A model generated the notes under the pieces. The model ran no database searches. It was not told the DNA's origin and worked only from the letters and a program-made list of their open reading frames with translations. A DNA stretch of 64,000 bases. Source: Streptomyces sp. B21-083. Lineage in GTDB: Bacteria > Actinomycetota > Actinomycetes > Streptomycetales > Streptomycetaceae. Positions 41,928-50,827 of the stretch are shown in pieces. The translations under genes and the position numbers were made by a program. Every line of letters begins with the position of its first letter. Within the stretch, counting starts at the first letter, position 1. Where the stretch lies: the NCBI RefSeq assembly GCF_036898825.1, contig NZ_JARUND010000001.1, forward strand, positions 5,146,001 to 5,210,000. Reading direction: 5' to 3'.

Positions 41928-43109
41928 TTGATACGGATAGATTCAGTCACCAAGCGATACCCGGATGGCACGGTGGCCGTCGACCGGCTCTCCCTCGACA
42001 TTCCGGATCGTTCGATCACCGTCCTCGTCGGCCCCTCAGGCTGCGGCAAGACGACCACCCTACGGATGATCAACCGGATGGTCGAGCCCAGCGAGGGCGC
42101 CATCCTCATCGACGGTGTCGACAGCCGGCAGCAGTCGGTCAACACCCTGCGCCGGGGCATGGGTTACGTCATCCAGAACGCCGGGCTCTTCCAGCACCGG
42201 ACGATCGTCGACAACATCGCCACCGTGCCCCGGATGCTCGGCTGGAGCAAGGACAAGGCCCGGGCGAGGGCGCGGGAACTGATGGAACGGGTGGGGCTCG
42301 ACGCCTCGTTCGCCAAGCGGTACCCCTATCAGCTCTCCGGCGGTCAGCAGCAACGCGTCGGTGTGGCACGCGCGTTGGCCGCCGATCCTCCGGTGCTGCT
42401 GATGGACGAGCCGTTCTCCGCCGTCGACCCCGTCGTCCGCAAGGGGCTTCAGGACGAACTCCTGCGCCTTCAGGAGGAGTTGGGCAAGACCATCGTCTTC
42501 GTCACGCATGACATCGACGAGGCCGTCAAGCTCGGCACGCTGGTCGCCGTACTGCGCACCGGCGGCCGGCTCGCCCAGTTCGCGCCGCCCGCCGAGCTGT
42601 TGTCCGACCCGGCCGACGAGTTCGTCGAGGACTTCCTCGGCGCCGACCGGGGCATCCGGCGCCTGTCGTTCTTCTCCTCCGCCGACCTGGACCTGCTCAC
42701 CACACCGATCGTCGCGATCGACGCCACCGCCGAGCAGCTCGCCGCACGGGGCGCGACCGAGGCCCCCTACCTTCTCGTCACCGGTCTGGACGGCCGTCCG
42801 CTCGGCTGGAGCGAGCCCGGCGCGCTGACGGCCGGACAGGTCGACGCCGGCCGACTGCTGCCGTACGGGCGGCCGTTCGCCGCCGGAAGGGACTCGCTGC
42901 GCGCCGCGCTCGACTGCGCCGTCCTGTCGCCCACCGGCTGGGCGGTCGCCGTCGACGCCGAGGGCCGGGCCGCCGGGGTCGTCTCGCAGGCGGCCATCGG
43001 CGAGGCCATCCGCGGCGCCCACGCGGCAGGCCGTGAGGAGCGGACGACCACAGGGGACGGCGGGGACGGCGGGGGCGGCGGGAAGAGCGGGCAGAAGGTC
43101 GTCAGGTGA
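41928..43109 (+). CDS. Glycine betaine/choline-type ABC transporter ATPase
   Basis: About 393 aa from TTG 41928 (MIRIDSVTKRYPDGTVAV), the start that matches the family. A GTG at 41889 would add 13 residues, and ribosome sites do not decide. ABC motifs: Walker A GPSGCGKTT, Q-loop VIQNAGLF, signature LSGGQQQR, Walker B VLLMDEPF, H-loop VTHD. Beyond residue 240 is a CBS-like accessory domain (VVAIDATAEQLAARG, VTGLDGRPLGWS), typical of OpuCA/ProV proteins and used to sense ionic strength. A Gly/Asp-rich tail follows. It overlaps the first permease by 4 nt. It probably powers uptake of an osmoprotectant. Confidence 0.9.
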   Translation: MIRIDSVTKRYPDGTVAVDRLSLDIPDRSITVLVGPSGCGKTTTLRMINRMVEPSEGAILIDGVDSRQQSVNTLRRGMGYVIQNAGLFQHRTIVDNIATVPRMLGWSKDKARARARELMERVGLDASFAKRYPYQLSGGQQQRVGVARALAADPPVLLMDEPFSAVDPVVRKGLQDELLRLQEELGKTIVFVTHDIDEAVKLGTLVAVLRTGGRLAQFAPPAELLSDPADEFVEDFLGADRGIRRLSFFSSADLDLLTTPIVAIDATAEQLAARGATEAPYLLVTGLDGRPLGWSEPGALTAGQVDAGRLLPYGRPFAAGRDSLRAALDCAVLSPTGWAVAVDAEGRAAGVVSQAAIGEAIRGAHAAGREERTTTGDGGDGGGGGKSGQKVVR

Positions 43110-43828
43110 ACTGGAACCGCTTCTTCGACATCCCCAGCGACCTCCAGCACGACTGGCTCGGCCTCATCGGGCTCCATCTGCGCGAGGCCCTGCTGCCGGT
43201 GCTGGGCGGGCTGCTGCTGGCGCTCCCGCTGGCCCAGCTGTGCGTGCGGCTGCGCTGGCTGTACCCGCCCGTGCTGTGGGTGACGACCATCCTCTACGCC
43301 ATCCCGTCCCTGGCCTTCTTCGTCGTCCTCATCGACTACACGGGGCAGACCGAACTGACGGTGATGATCCCGCTCACCGTCTACAGCCTGGTCGTGCTCG
43401 TCCCGGCGATCGTCGACGGCGTCCGGTCGGTTCCGCAGGAGACCCTCGCCGCCGCGACCGCCATGGGCTTCGGACCTGTACGCCGTTACGTCCAGGTCCA
43501 GTTGCCGATCGCGGTGCCCGCCATCATCGCCGGTCTGCGGGTGGCCACCGTGTCCAGCATCAGCCTCGTCAGCGTCGGCATGCTGATCGGCAACCAGGGC
43601 GCGCTCGGCAACCTGCTCCACGACGCGCAGATCTACAACCGGCCGGAACTCGCCTGGAACTCCGTGATCACCAGTGCCGCCCTGGCGGTGCTCGCGGACG
43701 CGGCGCTGGTCGTCGTACGCCTCCTGCTCACCCCCTGGATGCCGAGCGCCACGCGCGGCGCGAAGTCCAGGCCCGCCGGGGCCCGTCCCGAGCCGGCCGT
43801 GCCCGCCCTGGAGGACGCAGCCCGGTGA
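43106..43828 (+). CDS. Betaine-type ABC permease, subunit 1
   Basis: 240 aa, GTG 43106 overlapping the ATPase stop (GTGA). Five to six membrane segments, with the BPD_transp_1 coupling motif VRSVPQETLAAATAMGFGPVRRYVQVQLPIAVPAIIAGLRV. QIYNRPELAW and MLIGNQGALGNLL are typical of OpuCB/OsmW permeases. The Ala/Pro-rich C-terminal tail is cytoplasmic. It forms a heterodimeric channel with the next gene product, and both start by stop/start overlap, so the stoichiometry is set by translational coupling. Confidence 0.9.
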   Translation: MNWNRFFDIPSDLQHDWLGLIGLHLREALLPVLGGLLLALPLAQLCVRLRWLYPPVLWVTTILYAIPSLAFFVVLIDYTGQTELTVMIPLTVYSLVVLVPAIVDGVRSVPQETLAAATAMGFGPVRRYVQVQLPIAVPAIIAGLRVATVSSISLVSVGMLIGNQGALGNLLHDAQIYNRPELAWNSVITSAALAVLADAALVVVRLLLTPWMPSATRGAKSRPAGARPEPAVPALEDAAR

Positions 43829-44490
43829 ACGTCATCAACTTCATCAACCACTTCTTCAGCGACAGCGCGCACTGGCAGGGTTACGACGGAATACCCACCC
43901 GGCTGTGGGAGCACGTCCAGTACTCCCTGCAGGCGCTCGCCCTCGCATCCGTGATCGGCCTGCCGGTCGGCCTGATCACCGGTCACTACGGGCGGGGCGG
44001 CAACGTGCTCTCCCTGGTGGCCACCGCCGGCCGCGCACTGCCCACCTTCGGTCTGCTGGTGGTGGCGACCCTCGCGCTCGGCTTCGGCATGCTGCCCGTG
44101 ATGATCCCGTTGGTCGTCCTCGCCGTCCCGCCGATCCTGGTCACCACCTATGAGGCGATGCGCTCCGTGGACCCGCCTCCCGTGGACGCCGCGCGGGGCA
44201 TGGGCATGCGCGAGTCCGACATCCTGCTCCGCGTCGAACTGCCCGTCGCGCTCCCGCTGATCCTCGGCGGTCTGCGCTCGGCGGCCATCCAGATCGTCTC
44301 CACGGCCACCATCGCCGCTTACGTCAGCCTCGGCGGCCTCGGCCGCTACATCGTCGACGGTCTCTACCAGCACGACTACGAGAAGGTCGTGGGCGGCGCC
44401 ACCCTGGTCGCCGGCATGGCGCTCGCGACGCTGGCACTGTTCTGGGCGGCAGGCCGGGCGGCGGTCTCTCCCGGCGTACGCCGGGGTTGA
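43825..44490 (+). CDS. Betaine-type ABC permease, subunit 2
   Basis: 221 aa, GTG 43825 overlapping the previous stop by 4 nt. Membrane segments and the BPD_transp_1 loop EAMRSVDPPPVDAARGMGMRESDILLRVELPVALPLILGGLRS are present. ATIAAYVSLGGLGRYIVDGLYQHDYEKVVGGA matches OpuCD/OsmY-type permeases. It is the last gene of this operon part. A hairpin (44498-44538) ends it, and the substrate-binding protein gene expected next is found only at 49731, beyond the conservon. Confidence 0.9.
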   Translation: MNVINFINHFFSDSAHWQGYDGIPTRLWEHVQYSLQALALASVIGLPVGLITGHYGRGGNVLSLVATAGRALPTFGLLVVATLALGFGMLPVMIPLVVLAVPPILVTTYEAMRSVDPPPVDAARGMGMRESDILLRVELPVALPLILGGLRSAAIQIVSTATIAAYVSLGGLGRYIVDGLYQHDYEKVVGGATLVAGMALATLALFWAAGRAAVSPGVRRG

Positions 44491-44497
44491 GGGGCGC

Positions 44498-44538
44498 GGG
44501 GAACTGCGCGAGCAGCCACAACGGGCCGGCAGTTCCCC
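44498..44538. terminator. Bidirectional terminator between permease and cvnD
   Basis: GGGGAACTGC (44498-44507) pairs with GCAGTTCCCC (44529-44538) around 21 nt, between convergent stops at 44490 and 44572. The left arm is the complement of the intergenic repeat seen at 35329-35396, showing the repeat can serve as a terminator arm. Confidence 0.65.
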
Positions 44539-44571
44539 ACAACCGTCAGTAGGTATGTGTACGTACGGTGC

Positions 44572-45171
44572 CTACCCGCCACTCCGGGCCAGCGCCTGCT
44601 CCAGCACAACCAGCAGAGCGTCCCGTACCGAGCCGCGCTCGCGGGCGTCGAAGACGAGCAGTGGTACGCCCTCGGACACGTCGAGGGCCCAGCGGACCTC
44701 GTCCAGTGTGTGCGCGGTCCGGCCGTCGAAGGCGTTCACGGCGACGGCGAACGGGATCTGCTTGTGCTCGAAGTAGTCGACGGCGGCATAGCAGTCGTCG
44801 AGTCGACGGGTGTCCACGATGACCAGCCCGCCGATCGCGCCCTCCACGATGTCGTCCCACATGAACCCGAACCGCTCCTGTCCGGGCGTGCCGAACAGGT
44901 ACAGCTTCAGGGTCGGGTCGATGGTGATGCAGCCGAAGTCCATCGCGACCGTGGTGGTGGTCTTGGTCGGGGTGTGGCTGAGGTCGTCGACGCCGGCCGC
45001 CACCTCGGTGATGGCGGCCTCGGTGGTCAGCGGCTCGATCTCGGAGATCGAGCCGACGGCGGTGGTCTTGCCCACGCCGAAGCCACCCGCGATCACCAGT
45101 TTCACCGGCAACGGCGGCCGTACGGCGGCCTGTCCGGCCGAGGCGCGTACCAGCGGTTCAGTCGGTGTCAC
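44572..45171 (-). CDS. cvnD: Conservon GTP-binding protein CvnD
   Basis: 199 aa from GTG 45171, with GGAGGG 6 nt upstream, inside the end of cvnC. Small Ras-like GTPase of the conservon type: G1 VIAGGFGVGKTTAVG, switch region TVAMDFGCI, G3 LFGTPGQERF, G4 VNAFDG, and VFDARERGSVRDALLVVLEQAL at the end. In conservons the CvnD GTPase interacts with CvnA, B and C at the membrane in a system likened to eukaryotic G-protein signalling. The fourth gene completes the module; no cytochrome P450 gene (cvnE/F) follows. Confidence 0.95.
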   Translation of the reverse strand: MTPTEPLVRASAGQAAVRPPLPVKLVIAGGFGVGKTTAVGSISEIEPLTTEAAITEVAAGVDDLSHTPTKTTTTVAMDFGCITIDPTLKLYLFGTPGQERFGFMWDDIVEGAIGGLVIVDTRRLDDCYAAVDYFEHKQIPFAVAVNAFDGRTAHTLDEVRWALDVSEGVPLLVFDARERGSVRDALLVVLEQALARSGG

Positions 45172-45601
45172 GGAGTACCCTCCGGGAGTCGGGGATGGCC
45201 CGCAGGCCATCGATAACCCTGCGCAGAACGGATGCGTCGTGGGTGACGCCGGAGTCGGGCACGTGCACCGACAGCTGGCCCGCCGTCCGGAGGTCCTCGG
45301 CGAGGACCCGCACCACGTTCAGGTGCAGCCGCAGCCTGGCCGCGATCTCCGCGATGGACTGCGGAACGCGGCAGGCGGCGACGATGTCGTGCTGTTCGAA
45401 GGAGAGCCGGTGGAGCGTGTCGAGCCCGTTGGTGGTGGCCACCAGTTGGGTCTCCACGGGCATCGTCCGGCCGGACGACGCCTCGCCCGCGCCGCCCGCG
45501 ACCCGGCCGGCGGTGACCAGGAAGGGCCGGACGGCGGGTGCGGGGCCGACTGGGGCGACGCCGTCCTCGCCGGCCCCGCGCGGTGTGCGGCCGTCCGCCA
45601 T
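45158..45601 (-). CDS. cvnC: Conservon DUF742 protein CvnC
   Basis: 147 aa. DUF742 core VRPFLVTAGR, LSFEQHDIVAACRVPQSIAEIAARLRLHLNVVRVLAEDLRTAGQLSVH: a winged-helix-like fold that is the constant third gene of conservons. It overlaps cvnD by 14 nt and starts 31 bp after cvnB. The N-terminal 25 residues are variable and Gly/Pro-rich. The family probably links the roadblock protein to the GTPase; no DNA target is known. Confidence 0.95.
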   Translation of the reverse strand: MADGRTPRGAGEDGVAPVGPAPAVRPFLVTAGRVAGGAGEASSGRTMPVETQLVATTNGLDTLHRLSFEQHDIVAACRVPQSIAEIAARLRLHLNVVRVLAEDLRTAGQLSVHVPDSGVTHDASVLRRVIDGLRAIPDSRRVLRDTD

Positions 45602-45632
45602 CGGTGTTCGCTCTCTCTACGGTGGCACGCGC

Positions 45633-46109
45633 TCAGCGCGTATGCGTCGCGCCGACGCTGTTCTTCAGTTCCAGGACGAGCTGCGGACTGAGCGCGGTGC
45701 CCGCGCGGTTGGCGAACACCGTCATCTCGTAGGCGATGTTGCCGAGCTTGGCTTCCTTGCCGGTGACCACGCCGAGTACGGCGCCGCTGCCGATCGCGGA
45801 GACCAGGACATGACCGCCCTCCAGGTCGATGATGACCTTGTTCAGGCCGCCCAGGCCGTAGTTGCCGGAGGCGCCGGCGGCCAGGCTGGTGATGCCCGAG
45901 ACGATCGCGGCCAGCCGTTCCGAGTCGGCGTGCTCGCGCAGCGCCGACACGGCGATCAGCAGCCCGTCGGAGGACACCGCGATGGCGTCGACGACGCCGG
46001 CGGTCTCGGTGGCGAAACGGCTCAACAGCCAAGTGAAGTCGGCTGCGGCGGCCCGAAGATCGATCGGCTTTGTTTCTCCGGCGGGAGTCTCACCTGTCGA
46101 CGTGCTCAC
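45633..46109 (-). CDS. cvnB: Conservon roadblock/LC7 protein CvnB
   Basis: 158 aa. Roadblock/LC7 fold: FTWLLSRFATETAGVVDAIAVSSDGLLIAVSA, LAAIVSGITSLAAGASGNYG, KVIIDLEGGHVLVSAIGSGAVLGVVTGKEAKLGNIAYEMTVF. Roadblock proteins act as GTPase-activating or -regulating partners of small GTPases (MglB-like), here of CvnD. The start overlaps the stop of cvnA by 4 nt, so the two are coupled. The N-terminal 15 residues are Ser/Thr/Gly-rich. Confidence 0.95.
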   Translation of the reverse strand: MSTSTGETPAGETKPIDLRAAAADFTWLLSRFATETAGVVDAIAVSSDGLLIAVSALREHADSERLAAIVSGITSLAAGASGNYGLGGLNKVIIDLEGGHVLVSAIGSGAVLGVVTGKEAKLGNIAYEMTVFANRAGTALSPQLVLELKNSVGATHTR

Positions 46110-49100
46110 TGCTCGGCTCCTTCCGGAAGGTGGTTCTGGTGGTTCTGGCGGTGGGGGGTGTCCGTGACGGTGATCGGGTCGGACGGGTCGGACGGCTCTG
46201 TCCGGTCGGTCCGGTCGGTCCGGTCGGGTGAAACGTCGGGACGGTGGTCGCGCCGGCGGTCGTTCCCGCGAGCGACCGGGTTTTCGGTGGGGCGACGGTG
46301 CTCGCCGGTGTCGCGGTGCGCGCGGGCCACTGCGGCCTCGAACTCGTCGAGCGAATCGCGTACGGCGTCCGCGTCGGCGGGACGGGCCGCCTGCCGCGCG
46401 GCCTGCTGGGCGGCGGCGTCGGCGGTGGTCCGCAGCGTCGCCCCACGCACCCGCCGCCGAAGCGGACGGGACCCGTCGGGACCGACGGCGAACGGGTCGG
46501 CCCCGGCCTGCCCGGAGAGGGGACGGGCGGTGGGCTGGGGGGCGACCGGGTGGCCGGTGGCACCCTGTCCCGGTCCGCGTCCGGAGTCGCCGGGGGCAGG
46601 TGCCGTCCGGGGGAGACCGTTCTCGGAGCCGACCGGGTAGACGTGCGGCGGCTGGTCTGTTGTACGGCTGTCGCCGGCCGCAGCCGGCCGGTTGGTGGGA
46701 CCGGCCTCAGTCGTGTGGCTGGTGGGTCCGGGGGGCATCGTGTGGTTGGTGGGACCGGCCTCAGTCGTGTGGCTGGTGGGTCCGGGGGCCACCGTGTGGT
46801 TGGTGGGACCGGCCTCAGTCGTGTGGGTGGTGGGTCCGGGGGGCATCGTGTGGTTGGTGGGACCGGCCTCAGTCGTGTGGGTGGTGGGTCCGGGGGGCAT
46901 CGTGTGGTTGGTGGGACCGGCCTCAGTCGTGTGGCTGGTGGGACCGGGGGCCACCGTGTGGCCGATGGAACCGGCCTCAGCGGTGTGGCCGGTGGAGCCG
47001 GTCGCCGCCGCGTAGCTGTTGGCACCGGTCGCCGTCGTGTGGCCTGCGGCGCCAGTGGCGTCCGTCAGGGCGGACGAGGGGGCCGTGGCCGCGTCCGTCT
47101 CGGTGGCGGACGCCGAACGCAGCGGGTCCCCGGTTTCCGGGTCGTCGGGGGATGCGTCGCGGCGGGGGACACGGCGGGGGAGGGCGGTCGCCTCGTCGTC
47201 CTTCGTGGCCCAGGACGGGACCTTGGCCGGTATCGGGGCCGGTATCGAGGACGACGGGGAGGGGCCTGCCGCGGGGGCCGACGGGGCGGCGAGTGCGGCG
47301 GCCATGGCGGGCGTGTTGGGGGTGGCGGGCCGGGCCGCCGGCTCCAGCTCGCTCGCCGTCTGGAGCAGCGTCGACGGGATCAGCACCTCGGCGGTCACTC
47401 CGCCGCCCGGGGTACGGGACAGGGTGACATCGACGTCCCAGCGGCGCGCCAACGCACCGACCACGAACAGACCGAGCACCTTCGTCGGGATGACGTCGAG
47501 GCGTTCGCGGCGCACGAGGCGGGCGTTCTCCTCGGCGAGGCGCTCGGCGCTCATGCCCAGGCCGTGGTCCGAGACGGTGATCGACGCGCTGTCGTGCTCG
47601 GAGCCGACCACCACCTCGACGGGGCTGTCCTCGGGCGAGAACGACACGGCGTTCTCGAGGAGTTCGGCGATCATCAGCGTCAGGTCACCGATGATGTCGG
47701 GCTCCACCATGGCCTCGGTCGCGGCTCGCAGCCGTACCCGCTGGAAGCCCTCGATCTGGCCCAGCGCGGCACGTACGACGTTGGTGAGCGCGGTCGGCCC
47801 CGACTCCAGCACGGTCTCGCGGATGCCGGCCAGCAGCATCAGGCTGTCGGCGTTGCGGCGCAGACGGACCGCGATGTGGTCGATGGAGTAGAGACGTTCG
47901 AGCAGCGCCGGGTCGGTCTCGCCGCGTTCCACCGCGTCGATCAGCGCGAGCTGCCGGGTGGTCAGGTTGCTGACGCGGCGACCGACGTTGCCGAACATCT
48001 CGGCGACGTTGCGCCGACTGTGCACCTGCCGCTCCAGCAGCGCGGCGGCGGTGGTCTGCACGTTGTTGAAGGCCTCGGCGAGTTCACCGATCTCGTCGTC
48101 CGCGGTGACCGGCAGCTGACGCAACCGCGGGGAGCCGGACTCCTCGGCGTCGTCGTCGGCGACGCGGGCGAGTTCGCGGCCCGCCACGTCGGCGACCTCC
48201 TGGGCGGCGCCCGTGAGCGCCAGCACCGGGCGGACCACGGAGCGGCGGACCAGGATGGAGAAGGCGATCCACACGGCGAAGCAGAACAGCGCCAGGGTCA
48301 GCAGCAGGCCCGCACGCACCTTGGCGCTGGTCGCGATGCTGTCGGCCCGGTCCGCGATCTGGTCGATGAGCGAGGTGGAGATGTCCAGCCGGGTCCCGGA
48401 CTGCGCGCGGTAGTTGGGGTAGGAGACGATGGCCGCTCGCAGTGCCGTCCGGATCGCGCTCTTGGACTCGGCCTGCAACGCGCTGGGGTCCACGGCCAGT
48501 TCGGCGTACTGCCGGCCGATGGAGGCCTGCCAGGAGTTGTGCTCGATACCGCCCAACTTGTCGGTCTGTGCCTCGTCGGCGAACCGGGCGAACCGCTCGG
48601 CCTGGTAGGTGAACAGCTCGTAGGAGCCGACCGCTCCGGTGAACTCGATGAGCGCGTTGCTGTCGCGGGTCCCCGCGGAGAAGACGCCGGTCTCATAGGC
48701 GCCGTGGGCGGTGTCGGCGCGCAGTAGCGAGTCGAGGAGGTCACCGGTGAAGGTGGTCGCGAGGTCGGCGTTGCGGTCCAGGCCCAGGCCGTCGATGAGT
48801 CCGTCGGCCGCACCCGAGTACGCCGGGTCGATGTTGGTGGCGGGCAGATAGCCCTGCTCGATGATGGCCCGCAGGCTCGCCAGGGCCTGGACGTCCTTGA
48901 GCGCCTGCACCTCGGTGTCAGGCAGCCGGTCGCCGAAGGCGTCGACGACCTTCCGCACCTGGTCGTCCACGGCCGACTGCGCCTGCCGGTAGCTGACGGT
49001 GGAGGGGGTGCCGGCGTCGAACGCCGCTTCGTATCGCACCGAGAGCAGGATGGCCTGCTGGTGTTCGGCCTGCAGCTTGGCGACCAGCTGAGCGACCTGG

Positions 49101-49330
49101 GCGCTGTCGCGCACCAGCTGGGCGGCGTCCTCCGCGCGGCCGGCCTCCCGCACCAGGTCGACGATGAGGTACGACAGCAGCAGCGCGATCACCGTCAGCG
49201 GGATACCGACGAGCACGTTCAGTTTGCGCTGGAAGGGCCATCGGTCGGCGAAACCCCGCAGGCCCCGGCGCACGGACGTCGGTGCCGAGGATGCGGACCG
49301 GGGGGACGCGTCCACTTCTTTCGTGGACAC
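46106..49330 (-). CDS. cvnA: Conservon sensor-kinase-like membrane protein CvnA
   Basis: 1074 aa from GTG 49330 with AAGGAGG 5 nt upstream. Order: cytoplasmic N-terminus; membrane segment ~35-58 (LNVLVGIPLTVIALLLSYLIV); large nitrate-sensor-like (NIT) extracytoplasmic domain; second membrane segment ~345-370 (GLLLTLALFCFAVWIAFSILV); HAMP; helical region; GHKL ATPase with LMIAELLENAVSFSPEDSPV and VSDHGLGMSA. The HisKA phospho-acceptor is not evident, as is usual for CvnA. After ~700 a long Pro/Ala/Thr tail holds an 18-residue repeat (…GPTNHTMPPGPTTHTTEA…) encoded by 54-bp tandem repeats. Acts as membrane receptor of the conservon. Confidence 0.93.
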   Translation of the reverse strand: MSTKEVDASPRSASSAPTSVRRGLRGFADRWPFQRKLNVLVGIPLTVIALLLSYLIVDLVREAGRAEDAAQLVRDSAQVAQLVAKLQAEHQQAILLSVRYEAAFDAGTPSTVSYRQAQSAVDDQVRKVVDAFGDRLPDTEVQALKDVQALASLRAIIEQGYLPATNIDPAYSGAADGLIDGLGLDRNADLATTFTGDLLDSLLRADTAHGAYETGVFSAGTRDSNALIEFTGAVGSYELFTYQAERFARFADEAQTDKLGGIEHNSWQASIGRQYAELAVDPSALQAESKSAIRTALRAAIVSYPNYRAQSGTRLDISTSLIDQIADRADSIATSAKVRAGLLLTLALFCFAVWIAFSILVRRSVVRPVLALTGAAQEVADVAGRELARVADDDAEESGSPRLRQLPVTADDEIGELAEAFNNVQTTAAALLERQVHSRRNVAEMFGNVGRRVSNLTTRQLALIDAVERGETDPALLERLYSIDHIAVRLRRNADSLMLLAGIRETVLESGPTALTNVVRAALGQIEGFQRVRLRAATEAMVEPDIIGDLTLMIAELLENAVSFSPEDSPVEVVVGSEHDSASITVSDHGLGMSAERLAEENARLVRRERLDVIPTKVLGLFVVGALARRWDVDVTLSRTPGGGVTAEVLIPSTLLQTASELEPAARPATPNTPAMAAALAAPSAPAAGPSPSSSIPAPIPAKVPSWATKDDEATALPRRVPRRDASPDDPETGDPLRSASATETDAATAPSSALTDATGAAGHTTATGANSYAAATGSTGHTAEAGSIGHTVAPGPTSHTTEAGPTNHTMPPGPTTHTTEAGPTNHTMPPGPTTHTTEAGPTNHTVAPGPTSHTTEAGPTNHTMPPGPTSHTTEAGPTNRPAAAGDSRTTDQPPHVYPVGSENGLPRTAPAPGDSGRGPGQGATGHPVAPQPTARPLSGQAGADPFAVGPDGSRPLRRRVRGATLRTTADAAAQQAARQAARPADADAVRDSLDEFEAAVARAHRDTGEHRRPTENPVARGNDRRRDHRPDVSPDRTDRTDRTEPSDPSDPITVTDTPHRQNHQNHLPEGAEQ
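46690..46959 (-). repeat. 54-bp tandem repeat array in cvnA (about five units)
   Basis: Copies start at 46690, 46744, 46798, 46852 and 46906 on the plus strand (GGTTGGTGGGACCGGCCTCA...), then decay after 46960. Each unit encodes 18 residues, mostly GPTNHT-x-PPGPT-x-HTTEA. Units differ only at a few positions. The period is a multiple of three, so copy-number change would keep the frame. Confidence 0.85.
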
Positions 49331-49730
49331 CGGGCCTCCTTCAGAAGGTGTCGCAGACGTGCAAATGGGGGGCGCGTGCATGTCGTTTTCCGCATGCACG
49401 TGTCCGAATACAAACGATACGGAAGCGGCCCCCGCACACCGCCACGGCCTCCACCGACTGCTGTGGCGGATGTCAACCCCCGGGGAGACTATCGCCTCTT
49501 CCAGCGGTCGGACGGGTGGCCCTAAGTCAAGAATCCATTACGAAGCGGTACCCGGAGGCTTGTTGGGGAGCTCCTGGGGAGTACACAGGTGATCTCCCGA
49601 TCCATGCACAATGATCACGGAGAGAAGTCGATCGGTAACACGATGCTTCTTGACTGATCAAGAAGTGGCCGGATTGGATCAGCTCAAAGTATTTGAGTCT
49701 TCATCAACACTCCACGCCGGAACGGGAACC
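49331..49730. other. 400-bp region between cvnA and the betaine-binding protein gene
   Basis: Both promoters must lie here. CGTGCATG (49375-49382) and CATGCACG (49393-49400) form an 8-bp inverted repeat with 10-bp spacing, 45-70 bp before the cvnA start. 49600-49710 is AT-rich for this genome (e.g. TCAAAGTATTTGAGTC) and probably holds the plus-strand promoter. No coding frame with a site was seen. Confidence 0.45.
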
Positions 49731-50690
49731 GTGACTATCAACGCCCACAGCAGCAGGTCTCTCAGGAACCACCCAGGTGCGGCGGTCGTCGCCCTCGGGG
49801 CGGTGACAGTCCTGCTGGCGGGATGCTCCTCCTCGTCCGACAGCACGTCCGACCCGCTCGCCGGCGACAAGGCGGCCGGTGACACCGTGGTCGTCGGCTC
49901 CAACAACTTCGCCGAAAGCATCCTGCTCGCCGACATCTACGGCGAGGCCCTGAAGGCCAAGGGCATCAAGGTGTCCTACAAGCCCAACATCGGCAGCCGC
50001 GAGACCACGTACGGCCTGCTCAAGAACGGTTCCATCACCGTCCTGCCGGAGTACAACGGCTCGCTCCTGGCCTACCTGGACGCGAAGGCCGCGCAGACCT
50101 CGCTCAGTGCCGTGAACACCGCTGCGAAGGCCAAGCTCGACTCCAAGCTCACGCTGCTGGAGTCGTCGCCGGCCGAGAACAAGGACTCCGTCACGCTCAA
50201 CGCGGCGACCGCGAAGCAGTACAACCTCACCGCGACCTCCACGCTCGCCGACCTCAAGGACATCGCGCCGCAGCTGGTCCTCGGCGGCTCGCCCGAGTTC
50301 CAGACCCGCCAGCAGGGCATGCTCGGCCTGGACGCGATGTACGGGCTGAAGTTCAAGTCCTTCAAGGCGCTCGACGCGGGCGGCCCGCTCACCCAGGCCG
50401 CGTTGAAGAAGAACACGGTGCAGGCCGCGGACATCTTCACCACGGACCCGACCATCCTCAAGGAGAAGTTCGTCGTCCTCCAGGACCCGAAGAACCTCTT
50501 CGGATTCGCGAACGTGACCCCGCTGGTCTACAAGAGCGGGCTCTCCCCGGAGGGTGTCGCCGTCCTCAACGCCGTCTCCGCCAAGCTCGACACGAAGGCC
50601 CTGCTCGACCTGGACACCCAGGTGCAGCTGGAGAGCAAGGACCCGCTGGACGTGGCCAAGGCCTGGCTGAAGACGGCCAACCTGGGCTGA
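49731..50690 (+). CDS. Glycine betaine/choline ABC transporter substrate-binding lipoprotein
   Basis: 319 aa from GTG 49731. Lipobox VLLAGC with acceptor C32, then a Ser-rich linker. The OpuAC/OsmF-type binding domain follows: DTVVVGSNNFAESILLADIYGEALKAKGIKVSYKPNIGSRETTYGLLKNGSITVLPEYNGSLLAYLD, with the characteristic GSRET and PEYNG motifs. It should deliver an osmoprotectant (betaine, choline or a related compound) to the permease pair encoded at 43106-44490. It lies 5.2 kb from those genes, because the conservon in opposite orientation sits between, so it needs its own promoter. Confidence 0.92.
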   Translation: MTINAHSSRSLRNHPGAAVVALGAVTVLLAGCSSSSDSTSDPLAGDKAAGDTVVVGSNNFAESILLADIYGEALKAKGIKVSYKPNIGSRETTYGLLKNGSITVLPEYNGSLLAYLDAKAAQTSLSAVNTAAKAKLDSKLTLLESSPAENKDSVTLNAATAKQYNLTATSTLADLKDIAPQLVLGGSPEFQTRQQGMLGLDAMYGLKFKSFKALDAGGPLTQAALKKNTVQAADIFTTDPTILKEKFVVLQDPKNLFGFANVTPLVYKSGLSPEGVAVLNAVSAKLDTKALLDLDTQVQLESKDPLDVAKAWLKTANLG

Positions 50691-50827
50691 CGGTCCGCCG
50701 GACCGCCGTGACGAAACCGCCCCCACCGTCGCCGAGCCGATCGCGCTCGCCGGCTGTGGGGGCGCTCTCGTCGGGGCGCCTTCGGCGGGTGTGGCGCGGG
50801 TGCGGCGCCGGGTGTGGCCGCGCGGCG

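Noticed and set aside
46690..46959. Regular repeats considered as a CRISPR array
   Set aside because: Units are contiguous, encode a protein repeat in frame, have no unique spacers and no cas genes nearby.
46244..48727. Large plus-strand frames opposite cvnA, including one with Val/Gly repeats at 46692-47015
   Set aside because: The repeats are the complement of the 54-bp array in cvnA; the frames lack ribosome sites and families.
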